A stretch of DNA of 64,000 bases from Pleurotus ostreatus/Saccharomyces cerevisiae fusant (Eukaryota > Opisthokonta). The notes under the pieces are model-generated. The model searched no databases. It had not been told where the DNA came from and saw only the letters and a list, made by a program, of their open reading frames with translations. The stretch is from the NCBI GenBank assembly GCA_024196135.1, contig JAMQCK010000081.1:1-64000 (forward strand), in the 5' to 3' direction. The translations under genes and the position numbers were made by a program. Below are positions 11,252-23,864 of this stretch, one piece after another; within the stretch, counting starts at the first letter, position 1, and each line of letters starts with the position of its first letter.

Positions 11252-12991
11252 AGGGGATAAATTTGATGAAAGTTTACTATACACAACTCTCCGTCTTGGA
11301 CAAAATTCGTCTACATCTCGAATCGAGCTGGCCTCGTATTCGCCTACCGCCCATCGTCGCATGCTATCCCGCTTAACTTATTCTGTATCTTATTATTGTC
11401 GGCATGTCACGAGGCGCACACACAACCGCATACATTCTGCAGATGTGTTCTAGCGCCCCGCCAAGTCAGTTCATCCAAGTTCGCGGTGTCCCGACGGGCA
11501 GAACGCATGTTCGACTTCGCAAGTTCGAACTTCCAACTTGTCTTCGGGGATGAGATCTCGGCAATCGCCGAGGTCACGCGATAGCGTGGGAGAATGGGTG
11601 TGCTGGTTCAACTTCAAAGTTCAATCCGGGTCGATTTCCCGAACGTGGCGGCGTGAGACTCGATGTCGGCGGCGCTCGTCTGCGTTGGCCGAGGGTGAGC
11701 TCACCATCGGCGAGCATTGTATGTCCTCCTCGTGGCGCGGCATTGCTGCAATATCGGAGTCAGATTGGGACAGTTTCTCGCCTATGGTCAGCAACTCACC
11801 ATGCAAGATCAGTGATCCTGACCTTCCTGTCCCGCCTGATGCGCGCGGGATGGCGCATCAGAGGAGCGAGCATGGAAAGACGGCCTCCTGGTCACCGCTG
11901 ACGACGTTCACCTACGTGCATACGATGTTGGTCACTGAGGATTTGAGGTATAATTGTGTCCCAAAAGTCTGTCAAGGATGAGCACACTATGAACAGCGAG
12001 CGAGAGGTACTGATTTTTGAGAACTTGGACACGGCGTCCATATCAATTGCACAGGCAGTTCTCGATTATTGACATAAGCGGGCACATATAGATCGGTCAC
12101 TCACGTACGCTGAGGCGTGCAGTGCCTGTTGCAATACTGAGGCTAATGACTCGCATTCTAGAGTCTAAGGAGCATGGGGAGCGTAACGATGTCAATGCGC
12201 GGAGGACTGGCCAAAGGGCGTCCTGCTTCATCACAAACTCGTTGCAAGCCGGAGTGCCTTCTACAATGGCGAGTCGGTCAGGCATCGCCTGTCGCAAACT
12301 GGTACACTCCAAGCCAGGAAAGCAGGTCGGTTTCCTTCGGGGTTCTTCCCAACCTTCCACAAGAGAAAGAGGAGATCCATATCCGGAAACGGAGATGCCG
12401 CCCTTGAGTGCCCTGGAGGCCTAGACCATGCGCGTTGCCAGAGAGAATTCCTCGAGCATGATTCGCGGAGGCGACTCGCACATCGGGCGACGGGATGCAG
12501 TCGGGCTCGGCGTCTCGAGCCGTGCTCAAATGAACGACGCAGCGGCCATAAAACGGCGGCAAACCGCGTGCGGGCACCCGCGACGATCGACGTCCGCGAA
12601 CGTCATTCAAGAAGCATCCCCTCGAGCTGCCATCAACGGGGGCAAAGACCTCGAGCTTCATAGAGCACATAATATGAGGGCCCTCATTTGAAGACGCTGC
12701 GAAGTCTAGAGCAAGCTTTGGAGGATGAACAAAGAGTGGTAAAGGGGCGAGGTCCCCTGAACGTTTGAACAACAAAGGAAATCCTGCGGCGCCTGATCTT
12801 GAGCCATCTTTGCTCATGTTTACCTACCCCTTTTCGACCAAACAAGCCTATGGGCAAACCAAATCGGGAGGAGACAGGCCAGCTCAAGAACCGGACGAAG
12901 CGAATCGGATGGAGCACGGGTGAGTCGGTTTTCGCTGGTTGTCGTCGGCGCTCACCTCACGGCGACGCGCAGAGATCTTCAATATGGCCAC
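11252..12991. other. Intergenic region, no supported gene
   Basis: About 1.7 kb with scattered short frames on both strands, the longest being 179 codons on the minus strand at 12278-12817. None has a recognisable domain or a consistent exon chain. A 12-nt palindrome (AAGTTCGAACTT) lies near 11520. Confidence 0.45.
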
Positions 12992-14577
12992 ATGCAATCC
13001 ATGCACGAGCGCCGCAGCTCGTCGGCCTCGGTGCGCACAGCGCCTCCCTCAAACCGGCTCGCAGTTGCTGATCACGACAAGCACAGACCTATGCGGCTCA
13101 TGCGGCTCATCCTGGCCTCGGGCAGGCGCTCGCCAGCCATCTGGCGCCGCCTCCCTACCCGCGCCCCGACGCCTACGCCCGCATCACATCCCCCGCCCAA
13201 CCGCCAGCCCCCCAGCCCCCTTCTCCCCATCACCAGGTCTCGTTCGCCGCGCACACGTCCCCCGCCCTGAAGCGCAAGCAGCCTGAGCAGGCTTTGCTCA
13301 CCCATGCCCCGCCTAAACGACGGCGTGACACAACGGATGATACACCGGAGACCTACGACCCAGATGGAGGCGGCCAGGGTGCCAAGCACTGGACCGACGA
13401 CGAGAAGACCAAGCTCTTCACCTGGCTCATGGGTGTCAATCAGGACGACCACTGGAGTTCTCTTCGCGCTACCAAGAACTCGTGTCTGCGCGATTGCGCG
13501 AGCGAAGTCTTTGACAATAAGAAAACATATCAGGCGCTGAAAGGCTGCTACGAGCGGAACTTCAACATCTTTCGTCAGATCTACGCGTTCGAGACCTACT
13601 GCTCGCAGAATGGGCTCGCCGATCTGTCTGCGTATGGAGAGACAGACCGCATCCGCGAGTACGAACGTCGACTGCAAAATGCCAAAAGGGCCGGGTGCGA
13701 TGTCGGTAACATCAATGCGCGCACCATCGACCACTGGCGCCGCATGGGCTGGTACGATCTGTTCTACCGTCGCTGGAACGGCGATCCCGCCATGACGAGG
13801 CCTATCACCACCCGCAACTCAGGCGGCGGCAGTGCCAGTATCGCCCCCGAGCAGCCAGACGATGATGGGCCCGATTATCAGGAGCAGACGACGGCCAACC
13901 CGACAATCTCCTTCATCAACATGGGCCCACCACCCTCAGCTGCACCGCCATCGTCTATGCCTCCCTCTTCCCAGCCGCACTATTCTTCGCACCAGGTCTC
14001 TTCTTCGACGCCGCAATACTCGCACACGCCCGTCTCCGCCCCTGCGCAGCCGCCACCGCAGCCACAAGCTCAGCCCCAGCCGCCGGTGCCTCCACCCGTG
14101 CCAGCGCCAGCGCCAGCTCCCGCACCCGCGCAGCCTACCCTATCTTTCTCAGCACAACACGCCTCGTCGTCGCAACCCCAGAGCGAATCCGGCGCGGTGA
14201 ACGTCACGCTTACTCAACCGATGCTTACTGCGTACTTGCAGTTTCTGCAGACGCAGACGCAGCATCTACAAATGCAGACGCAGACGAACAAGCTCAAGCT
14301 CGACTATTTGCGGCGCAAAGAGGAGCGCGAGGAGAGGGAGAGTCGAGAACGATACGAGGTGGAGCGCATGCGGCTCGAGCGCGAGGAGCGGGAGCTCGAG
14401 CACTCGAAGCAGGTCGCCGCCGTCAAGCAAAAGAGCGATCGCGCAATTGTGAGTAGGGTGAGTTGTTGTCAGAGCTAGGCGCTGATCGAAAAGCAGGACT
14501 TGCTAGGGAATCCGGCAGTTGATCCCTCTATCAAACAGGTCGCGGGCGACTATCTGAAGAAGCTGTTCATGGAGTAG
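12992..14577 (+). CDS. SANT/Myb-like protein with coiled-coil C-terminus
   Basis: Exons 12992-13030, 13087-14448 and 14497-14577 give 493 aa. A Pro-rich N-terminus and a KRKQ/PPKRRR basic patch (probable nuclear signal) precede a conserved helical domain: HWTDDEKTKLFTWLMG, then SLRATKNSCLRDCA, KTYQALKGCYERNFN and IYAFETYCSQ. This pattern is common in Agaricomycete proteins of unknown function and resembles a SANT/Myb or GT-type DNA-binding fold. A Gln/Pro/Ser-rich middle follows. It leads to a charged coiled coil rich in EER/RER repeats and a short conserved tail (DLLGNPAVDPSIKQVAGDYL). It is probably a chromatin or transcription protein; its target is unknown. The start is the ATG whose frame splices cleanly into exon 2; a more upstream start cannot be excluded. 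Confidence 0.75.
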
Positions 14578-15840
14578 GACTGTCAGTGGGGGATTATCGA
14601 CATGCCTACCTCTTTGCATCTGTATCTGTAAACCTTACCTATGTATATCGCCATCTTACTTACCTTAAGTACCTCCTAATTTCAGGTCCGCTATGTATGT
14701 TCGCGTCGCTTTGAGCTACGGGCGACTTGACCTACGCGTCTATCCTCGAAGTAGACAAGGACCAATGGATCGTGATCAGTGCGCGACACGTGTAAGTGGT
14801 TCAGTTGGGGTGCCATTTGGTTCGAAGAAGCGGGACTGACTGGCAGGATGCGTCCACGCCAGGCCCACGCGGACGTCCGCGGTTCTCGTTGTGTATTGGA
14901 CTGCAGTGGCTCATCAGAAGCCGGCGGCGATTCAATCCACTGACAACGTACACCAAACCACTTATCGACGCAAGCGATAGCGGAACGCCATCGTCCTCGC
15001 TGCAGAGAAGATCGTTAGTGAAGTCAGCTATGCACGACATGGCAGCAGGACTCACTGAGTATGTTTCTTCGACGACAAGCGGATAGCATGTGACAATGTG
15101 GGTCATGGCTCAGGACGTGACGGATGCATACACCACGAAGACTTCAGCCAACCTGCCATGTACTCGAGATGCGTCGGACCGGCTGCAAGGTTATGGCGTA
15201 CTCACCATGCGAGATGCGGCGCGCAACGCCGCGGTGTAGCTGCCTATCCCGTGCACACAGACGACACGGGCGTCAGATCTACGAAGGGAGGTATCAGTAC
15301 AAATATTGACCGCATATATGCTATGATCGCACCTAAATTTCGGACCACAGCGCCGTGCCGACGTGCAGAAAGTGGTCAGCGGTCACGAAGGGATGGACAA
15401 GCGGAGACCTCGCTCGAGATGGGCTCGGTGAGGCACTGCCTTGGGAGGTGACGCGTCGGAGGGGAGGGGAATGGGGGAGGGGAAGGGAAGGAGGGGGAAG
15501 ATGGGGGGAAAGGACAAGAATTAAAAACGCGCAGCCAGAGTACTTATACGAGAGGATGGGGGCGGTGCTGAATGTCGAAAAAGGCCCAAATTGGGACAAC
15601 AATGACGAAATGATCCGCGCAGGAGAGGTTGTTGGACGCGACGCGACGCGTCAATGATCGGTGGGTGCTTCTTCATGTCACGCGACCGCGAATCCCGCCT
15701 TCCACCTTCGGGGGCCGGCCGGCAGGGAGATGGAGAAAGTTCCGAAAAGATACGCGCTGACGTCCTTGGGAAGGATAGAACACGGTGCAAATGCTGATTC
15801 AGCCGTATAGCTACGGGGATTTAGACCTCGGAATGTCGTT
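14578..15840. other. Convergent intergenic region with G-rich tract
   Basis: About 1.3 kb between two convergent genes. No exon chain was found. At 15459-15512 the plus strand carries at least six runs of three or more G within about 55 nt, a possible G-quadruplex site. The rest shows nothing I can name. Confidence 0.45.
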
Positions 15841-18298
15841 TTACTGTCCTGCCGCTTCGCTGACGCTTTCCCAAAACCTATTCGCACGTGAGCTCCGTCT
15901 GCTGATTGGCACGAACGAACGGGCGAACGCACCTGCATCGCTCCAACACGTCAGTCCGGGTACGGGTGGTCCGCACAACAGGCTCGTCTCCTGTGCGATT
16001 GAAGAGCATCTCCGTCGGCGCTGAAGGAGACCACACCGGCCAAGTTGGCCTGATGTCTTTCGTAGTACTTGCTGGGTGCTTATTGTTGGGGTTCCCCGTG
16101 CGCGCAAAGTCGAAGACGGAGCCCACAAACGCGCGTTGGAAAGCCGCGTTGTCGAAGCGTTCGGAGGAAGAAGGATTACGGCTACGTGAATATCGCGTCA
16201 ACAAGCGTTATAATGGGCGTCGAGGCGTTATATTAAAAAGAGCTCAGAAACGATCAGACTTACGATGGAAAGAAGTACGGCATGTCTTGTCCATGCCTCC
16301 CTGGCGGCACTGCCAATACGCCCTAAAGGGAGTTTGGTCGATACCCTTCCTTGTAGGTGACCGCCACGCACCTTATATGGAGCATCGAAAGCGCGCATCA
16401 GCGCATAGCCTGGACAGATGAAGATCGCTGAAGAAATCAACTTTAGCAAACTCGTGGAGGGCCCGTTGGCATGAAACGCGTTGAATAGCCTGAAGCTCCG
16501 CAACGACGCGTCTGACGCAAAGAGAATATCTTGTAGGAGAATGGGCATCACACTCACATTCGCCCATGATTGCCACAGCTCGCTCCGTCGCATCCCCTAC
16601 ATTGCGATACACCTCCGCACCCCTGCGAGCGTCAGCAGTGCTCATCTTCGGGAAGATCTTGCGAATATAGGCCGCGGAGTCGGGCTCGGGGCGCGCAGGG
16701 TCTACGAAATTAAGGCCTTCGTAGGTGATGCCGAGAGCGAGAAGGTCTCGCTGGTATGGCATCGTCAGAGATGGATCGGTTTGAATAGGAGCGGCACTCA
16801 CCGCGTTCAGCCTCCCCTGCGACAAGGCCTGCGAGGGTCGCTGGCGAACGAAGATGCCATCGACGACGGGAACGAAGAGAAACGTCCCGTAGAAAGCTTT
16901 GTCGGACATGTCGTGGTTGACGGCGAGGAGAAGGTTTGCGTCTGCACTACGCAAACAGCGGAGGTGGGAGTTGGCGGCTGAACAACTATGAGAAGTGATC
17001 AGCCAAGATGTGACAGTGGCGAGCAGTCGAGTGGTCGCTTTTCCGACGTACCCAGTCTGAATCAGAACTTCGTTGTATATGCCCTAAGTATAATGAGCCG
17101 GTAAAGTAACAAGAACAATGATGCACGGTACCTCAGGAATATCGTCGTCATACGCATATTGCGGTGGCAGGAAGGTCGACGTCGCGATCACCCTCTTGAA
17201 CAGTGGCGGTGTCGTACGCCCATCATTGGCGATAAGGTGCTGCAAGACGGACCCAGCGCCTGGTAAGGTCGTCAGTTGGAACAAAAATTCGAGCGAAGAG
17301 ACCAGTTTACCTGCTGATTCTCCCCATACAGCTACCTCACTCGGGTTGCCGCCGAACTTCGCTATCTACACTCGCCCGTCAGTTTTATTTACCCCTCCTT
17401 CCTGGTATGCAACCTACGTGGTCTTTGATCCATTTCAGTGCGAAGTCTTGATCAACTTTTAGATGTCAGTTAGCAGTGAGGACGTGAAGAATGTCGCGGC
17501 TCACGCAAGCCGGCGTTTGCAGTGCCGTCCGCCTGCAACTCGTGCCCCGCAAGAAAGCCGAACACGCCTAATCGGTACTGGACTTCGACGATGACGAGTC
17601 CTCCCTCCGCTTGTTGCATGAGGTCGATGCCGTCGTAGCTAGCCACATCTCCGCGCATGTAGCCTCCACCGTGGATCCAGACGAGAACGGGCAAGCGGGG
17701 GCCAGGATGTAGTTTGCCAGGAGAGTACACGCTTCATATAACAGTCGGGAGAGGGTCACATTGAGAGAAGAATAAACATACTTCAGAAAGAGGCAGTCTT
17801 CAGACCAGTCTTCTACGGGTGCACGGGCGGCGTGCTGTCGACCTTGAGCCCAAGCGGGGACTACGGGATTGTTCCCGCGACTACCTTGCCCACAAATCTT
17901 TGGCTGGGTATCTGCCTTGATGATTGATTCAGAGGATGGTGGAGGTTGCGGTGCGCGCCACCGCAGGTTTCCTGAGTGCGAAATTTAGACGACTTTGGCG
18001 ATCATGTATACATGCGTTCTGCCTCGCCTATTGGTGAAGCAGCATAGCGCACGCCTAAGAAGCGTGTCGTATCTTCTTCACATATACCTTCATAGCGCGC
18101 GTAGCCGAGGTCCACGACGCACGATGAGTCCGGGACAGCGTCCGCGGGGAGGAAGCTGGAGAATATCTTCGCTAGAACGTAGAATGCCAGAAAGCCGCCG
18201 ACTAGAAGAAGCAGAGGAGCGCCGATGGGTCCTCTTTGTGAGATGTAGCGGAGAAATCGAGCGGTTGGCGTGCCCTCGTAAACGTAGGGAGACCTCAT
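15841..18298 (-). CDS. Type-B carboxylesterase/lipase with N-terminal membrane anchor
   Basis: Thirteen minus-strand exons fit: 18298-18028, 17971-17782, 17731-17505, 17455-17414, 17361-17311, 17259-17132, 17083-17052, 16985-16802, 16750-16558, 16427-16372, 16322-16264, 16181-15933 and 15877-15841; 572 aa. A membrane segment (GAPLLLLVGGFLAFYVLAKI) follows about 30 cytoplasmic residues, so it is a type II membrane or membrane-released enzyme. The alpha/beta-hydrolase core shows YEGICEEDTTRFLGVRYA, EDCLFLNVYSP, the oxyanion loop WIHGGGY, the nucleophile elbow VWGESAGAGSV, the acid residue region TYEGLNF, and the His region HGQDMPYFFPS. All triad positions are present, so an active esterase is likely; the substrate is unknown. 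The first intron starts with GC rather than GT (see findings), and one intron is 130 nt. Confidence 0.85.
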
Positions 18299-19765
18299 GA
18301 TGGTGGGCAGCAAGGTGCAAAGCCTTGCGGGTGTTGCCGAAACGGAAGTAAACTGCATTCCCACGACCACATGATGCGATGTTCAACTCCGACGCTTTGC
18401 TCGCTTAGTACGGTCGTCGCATTAGGACTGATACAAGCTCCCTATAGCGCTGAACAGAGTTGAGGTAGCCGCGAGTACTGCGAATGTCTGTGGTCGGACC
18501 CAAATACAAACCTCGGCGTTTGCCGAGATTATGTCCGCTTTTCAACCGTCGGCTTTTGAAGGGCTCGAGGGGTACGTAGACCTTGATTTCAGCGTCCTAA
18601 CGCTCACAAAATTTTACATTATGGTGGCTTGACCTACAAACAAGACTTCCTGGACGTGCTCCGGCTTCGTCGACTCTCACCTTGCCTTATGACAGGAACC
18701 GATGGTCCCCGCCGTCACTCGAGGTCGCCAGCGGACGTCTCAACCTAATATAGACGCCAAAGGTGTGTATTCAAGGCTATGCAGTCTACGAGTACCACGC
18801 GCTGACGCGAGCCGATAGATTGACCTTCGGCAGTTGCGTTAACGGACACTCCAAGACGTTGGCGTGCGCCACCAAAATTGGACGATTATAGTATCGCTGG
18901 CCGTACTTTCTTGGTTGAGAATCAAAAAGCTCATGGAAGTAGCCAGTGTCGTACCTCTATCCAGACATGGCGAGACTATCCAACGTTAGCTGACTGCTGA
19001 TCTCCAGATCGACCAGTCCCCTTCGGTTCCGTTTGGCGACGATCCTCTTGCGGGATGAAGGGGTGCGCGAGCATCTAATGAGTAGCTACCTTCGGTGGAA
19101 GGTGAGCGTCAAACACGTCGCGTGCTCTCCACCGTTCCTCACGAGCTCCCCCGCTTATCAGTTCTCATAGTCCACCATCACGTTTGACACTGCGGTGGAC
19201 GCAAACACTGGCGTACGCCGCGTACGACTGAAGACACTAAAGTTCAGACGTGTGCCAGCAGTCAGAGCCCAGTCAATCCCCGCGCCACCTAGCGCCAACT
19301 GCGTAGCTGGAGCCGGACCAGAGGCTTGTCGGCAAGCCTCGGAAGATTGCTGGCAAAAGTTGTCAGAAATATTTCCAAGAACGAATGCATCGACAGCTTC
19401 CTACAGGAACGCGGGACGGAGGAACGATTCTACTTGCCCGGCACCATGAAGGACACGCCTGTTCGCCAAATTCACGGTTGAAGTGCGGATGGCGTGCGGC
19501 AAGCGGCCGGCGCGGAGCCATTCAATCAATTGCCTTCACGTGGCGCGGAGGTAGTCGCCATGGTGCACGCCGCAACCCGAGCACGCTTCTTGATAAACAG
19601 CCTCATGCAGAGCACCCGCCTTTCCTTTTGACCCCTTCCAGTCTCTCCCCGCCCTTTGTTCTTGCCTTCGCTCTCTTTTGTTCCCTTGATTAGATCTCGC
19701 CCAGACGCGAATCTGATCAAGACGCGTTCAGACGCACTCACCACATCACGCCGACGTCCCCGACG
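18299..19765. other. Divergent intergenic region, no supported gene
   Basis: About 1.5 kb between divergently transcribed genes. Only short, uninformative frames occur. It must hold both promoters, but I see no clear TATA box or conserved element. Confidence 0.45.
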
Positions 19766-21867
19766 ATGACCAGCGCTGCAGTCACCCCGCCCATGTCCAG
19801 CACCCCAGGCGTGCACCGCATCAAGCGCAAGCCAGTCCCCTCCATCGACGTCGCGGCCCTGCTCGACTTGACCCCACTCTCCGACTCCCCTACACCTACA
19901 CCACGCCGCCAGAAGCGCGCATCTCTGCCCGTGCCGGTCCCGCGCGATGTCTGGAGCATCAGTCCTCCCTCCGATGACAGAGTCGGCCTGGGCATGTCAT
20001 CGCGCGGCGCCAACGCATCCTCCCCAATCGTCGCCTTCGAACTGCAACCAAGCCCCCCGCCGGAGTGCATGATGTCCTTCAGGAAGGAACCCGACGTCTC
20101 AGCATGCGCAAGACCCACTTCCCCTCCCCACTACCGCAAACGCTCCAACACCTTCGGACTCGATGCCCCAGCTTCGCCACTCCCCTCCATTACTTCCCAC
20201 CTCACAGCCAAAGGCAGCCCCTCCCCCAGCGGGTCAGCGTGGCGCCTCTTCACACCCCCATCTGGCGTTTCGCGCCAGTCCAGCAGCAGTAGTGCCAGCT
20301 CAGGCACTAGTCATCATTACAGCGCCAGCACGCCCTCCGCCAACCTCCATCCCGTCGATGAGGACGGCACCGAGAGCGACGCATCCTTGAGGACGCCCCC
20401 TCGAGTGCCTGACGCGCAGTCGAACAAGATGAAGTTCTCGCGGTTGTTCTTCCTATCCAAGCGACGACCGAGAAGCATCAGTCACTCAACCTCTGCCGAC
20501 TCAATGAAACAAGCTCGTCTACGCAAGAGTTCCATCTCACTACCCGTCTCCGTGGAGCTGCCTGCCGGCGCCCCGCAGAACCTCATCCCAATCGCTGAAG
20601 TGAAGCAGCGTGCGGTATCCACACCACTCGTTCTCAGCACGCCTACGCCGCAGCGCTCTACGGAGGGTCCCATCACGCCCATCTCGGAGGATGGCACGTC
20701 AATGTTCGGCTCGACAGAGTCGCAGTCTACTCCCCCGTCGTCCGTTCATACACGCTCTAACTCATCCGCGTCATCATCCGACAAGGCGGGCAGGAGCGGT
20801 GACAAGACACCCCGCGTAGCGCAGGATGAGGACACGATCGACACCCCCCGCGCCATCCGGGATGATAGCCAGCACATGGCGTCCGGTACCGACGTGGCGA
20901 TCGATCCTAACCTCCTTCAACCCGAACTGCTCGAGCGACTATCGTCTCTCCCCTTGCATTCGTCCTCCGGCAGATGCGTTGCGTTCGGTGCCATTCTCAA
21001 CGGCACCGCGTCACCTGATCGTGCTCGCATCACCGTCGTCCTCTTCCTCCGCCACTTCTGGTGCCCGCTCGACCAAGAGTACGTGTCGAAAGTCCGCGCC
21101 TCCCTTGAGCGCCTCGACGACGCGCCCCTCATCGATAAGCACGAACACGACGTGGATCTGGTGCTCGTGAACACGGGAGCGCACTCGCTTATCGCGAAGT
21201 ACATGCGCGTGCTCGGATTCCCAGAGGGCCACGTATATGGTGCAGGCCGGCGAGTTAGCGTGCGCGTGCACATGTACACGGACGAGGCGCGATTTGTGTA
21301 TAGCACGCTCGGCATGAGGGAGGCGACGGAGACATGCGTGGGAGGCGTGCCTCGCGCGCGGAAGGACAAGAAGACAGGGTTTGTGGGCTTCGTCCTGCGC
21401 GCGTTGCGGGGGACTTCGCCGACCGCGAAGAGCGGGGAAGTCAATCAGCTAGGCGGCCAGTTCGTCTTTGCTACAAGTACGGAAGGGTGCGTGGTTCGAC
21501 TATCGTTTGGTCCCAGACACTAACCTTCCGTAGATCCCTTTGCTGTAAATACGCACATCGGATGGAGAACACTTGCGATCACTCGCCATTTGCGGACCTC
21601 CTGAAGGCGGCAGGCGTCGATCCAGCGGCCGACTCGCGCGACCAGTCCAACGCTCGGCCTGGCTCGCGTGCTAGGAGCCTTAGCTTCGACGGCGCACAAA
21701 AGAAAGAAGCGGTAGTGCAGCATGCGGTGACCTTTGGTGCGACCTCCGGCGCAGCAGCGAACGACCATAAGCCATCGCCCGACACTATCAAGGAGCGCAA
21801 GAAGCGCTACCGACATAGCGTGTCTTGGGGCGGGAACCTGTCCTCCGCAATTGGGACGTTCGACTAA
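19766..21867 (+). CDS. Peroxiredoxin-like (AhpC/TSA-type, PRXL2/AAED1 family) protein
   Basis: Two exons, 19766-21486 and 21534-21867, encode 684 aa. The first ~400 residues are Ser/Pro/Thr-rich and probably disordered. They include one basic segment (KMKFSRLFFLSKRRPR). The folded domain begins around residue 400: GRCVAFGAILN, ITVVLFLRHFWCPLDQEYV, DLVLVNTGAHSLIAKY, GFVGFVLRALRG, then QLGGQFVF and CKYAHRMENTCDH after the intron. This matches the thioredoxin-fold antioxidant family known as FAM213/AAED1. The usual CxxC active site reads C-P-L-D, so the second cysteine is missing. It may be a one-cysteine peroxidase or a non-catalytic relative. Its cellular site is not evident. Confidence 0.8.
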
Positions 21868-23864
21868 GAGATGAAGGCGGCGGTCACTTTCACCACGTCT
21901 ATCCAGTCATACCCGCTCGACTCTCGGCCTTGCATTCCTCTCCCAGCTTCAACGCTCATCCCGCGCATACTTCTTCGTTCGCACGTCACGACCAGATACA
22001 CGACGTATCCTTCGCATCGACTCCTCGCATACATTCTCCCGTTACTCTGCATGGTCCCCCCTCGCATCGCACATCGCTATCTAACACATAAATTATCCTA
22101 TCTCACGCTCCCTCTATGCAGTCAGTGAATACTTTAGTAGGCTTATTGCAGTATGTATACAGCACATGGAAATACCTGTACTTGTACGTCGCACGGTCGG
22201 ACTCGAACAGTGTCTTCATGACAGGCGGTAATACTCAGCCAGTCGATAATTATGCCATATTTTCGATGAACCTAAATCGCAAGGCAGGACTAGTGTCGAT
22301 GATGCCAGGGTCTTTCGTGTGAGTTTGGATGTGAACCAAGCTACTGTATCGCCAGATGATGTGCGCCTGGATATACTTCCACTGTTTTCTTCGTGTCCGA
22401 ACCATCCAGAAGCTGATAATTGGAGGGGCTTATGACCGCGTCTCGATTTGTGCCAAAGCGTGCCGCGCGTCCGAATATACTTGATCATTCCTAGCTGCGA
22501 GGTAGCAGCGACTACACCAATCGTCTCGGCGCTGTACACCTGAAGAAACGGTGTGTAAGTAAGATCGAACATGATTGCGGCAAGTGCCGACAAAGCTCAC
22601 GTGCGCTTGACCATAAACTTTCCCACACCCGCATCTTGTCGCAAACCGCCACGACCATCCGATTGGAGCAGCCTTATACCCTCCCTCAAGTGACGAACAC
22701 GCCAAGTGCGGCGCGTATCTCCCAATTGCAAATGGCGCCGCATCGTATATGACTCCTGCCCAATTCCCCTTGCCTATCTACACCGTTGTTTTCCCCTAAG
22801 GAACTACATGGTCTACCGTACTGATCACAAGCGCCACGCGACTTCTTCCTTGGCCTTGATGCTTCAATATCTGTGGTTGATATCAGACAAACAAACCTCT
22901 CATTACCCCCACCGTCTGGCCGCTGTGCCTTTGAACGCGAAGAAAGTTCCTGAGGGAGTCTCCCCCCGTTGGCGCACTAACTGAAGCTCATGACTCATTA
23001 CTAACGATGAATTTGTAAAATACTGACGTGGTCTGTGCCCCGCCAGCTAAGCATGGTCCAGCATGCGTCGAGTTACAATACTATGGCATGCGCACTTTCT
23101 GCGCGTACGTGATCTACCACTTCTTGGTTTCGTTGGGCTAACCATTGTCGGGACACGATGCTCGGACTCGTCACCTGAAACTGATTTTCTAATAGGATAC
23201 TTACGGCGCAAGGGTGTAACTTAGCACTTTCAAGCCCATTCAACATCGTCGAGATCCTGGCCCCGGAAGGACGGACAAGGTATACAACGTGTCGCGAGCT
23301 CTGACGGAAACCTTGCGGATGATTCCAAGAAGTCCACGCTTGTGCGCCAAGACCGGAAGGCGCTTCAACAGCGACGAGACTCATTGAATCCCCGCAAAGG
23401 GTACTAGGCTTCGCGCGGGTTGGCGGTGCTGACTGTCATTGCGCATCGTGTTCCCGCATCACGGTGGGCTGTCATAGCCCTCAACAGGTACGCAGGCCTC
23501 AATACGATATCTTTGCTTCCATAACCTGGTAAGCGGTCGGACTCGTAGGGCTTGTCAGCGCGCGGCTCAATTTCTGACACGCTATTTTAGATAGTCACCC
23601 AATGCATCAACGATAACGGATTTGAACTGTCTCTGCGGCACTCATTGAATATCCAGAGGCGTACGAGGCCGAAGCCATGACATGCGTCCTGGGCGTTGAG
23701 CGCTGCCCGCTCGCAAGCATCAGATACGGTGCGCGGCCAAGGCAGCGCTCGGAATGTTGCTCTCCGGTTTGTTCTGATCCTTGCCTGTCGCGGGAAGTAC
23801 AGCATCTGGGTCTACTATAAAGGGCATACTCAGCTGCAATAGGTGCCTCGCCGCCGCCGACGAC
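21868..23864. other. Intergenic region, no supported gene
   Basis: About 2 kb downstream of the peroxiredoxin-like gene. It contains several frames under 130 codons on both strands, without domains, conserved motifs or consistent splicing. Decayed sequence cannot be excluded. Confidence 0.4.

Noticed and set aside
12278..12817. 179-codon frame on the minus strand
   Set aside because: No recognisable motif, no start context and competing frames on the other strand.
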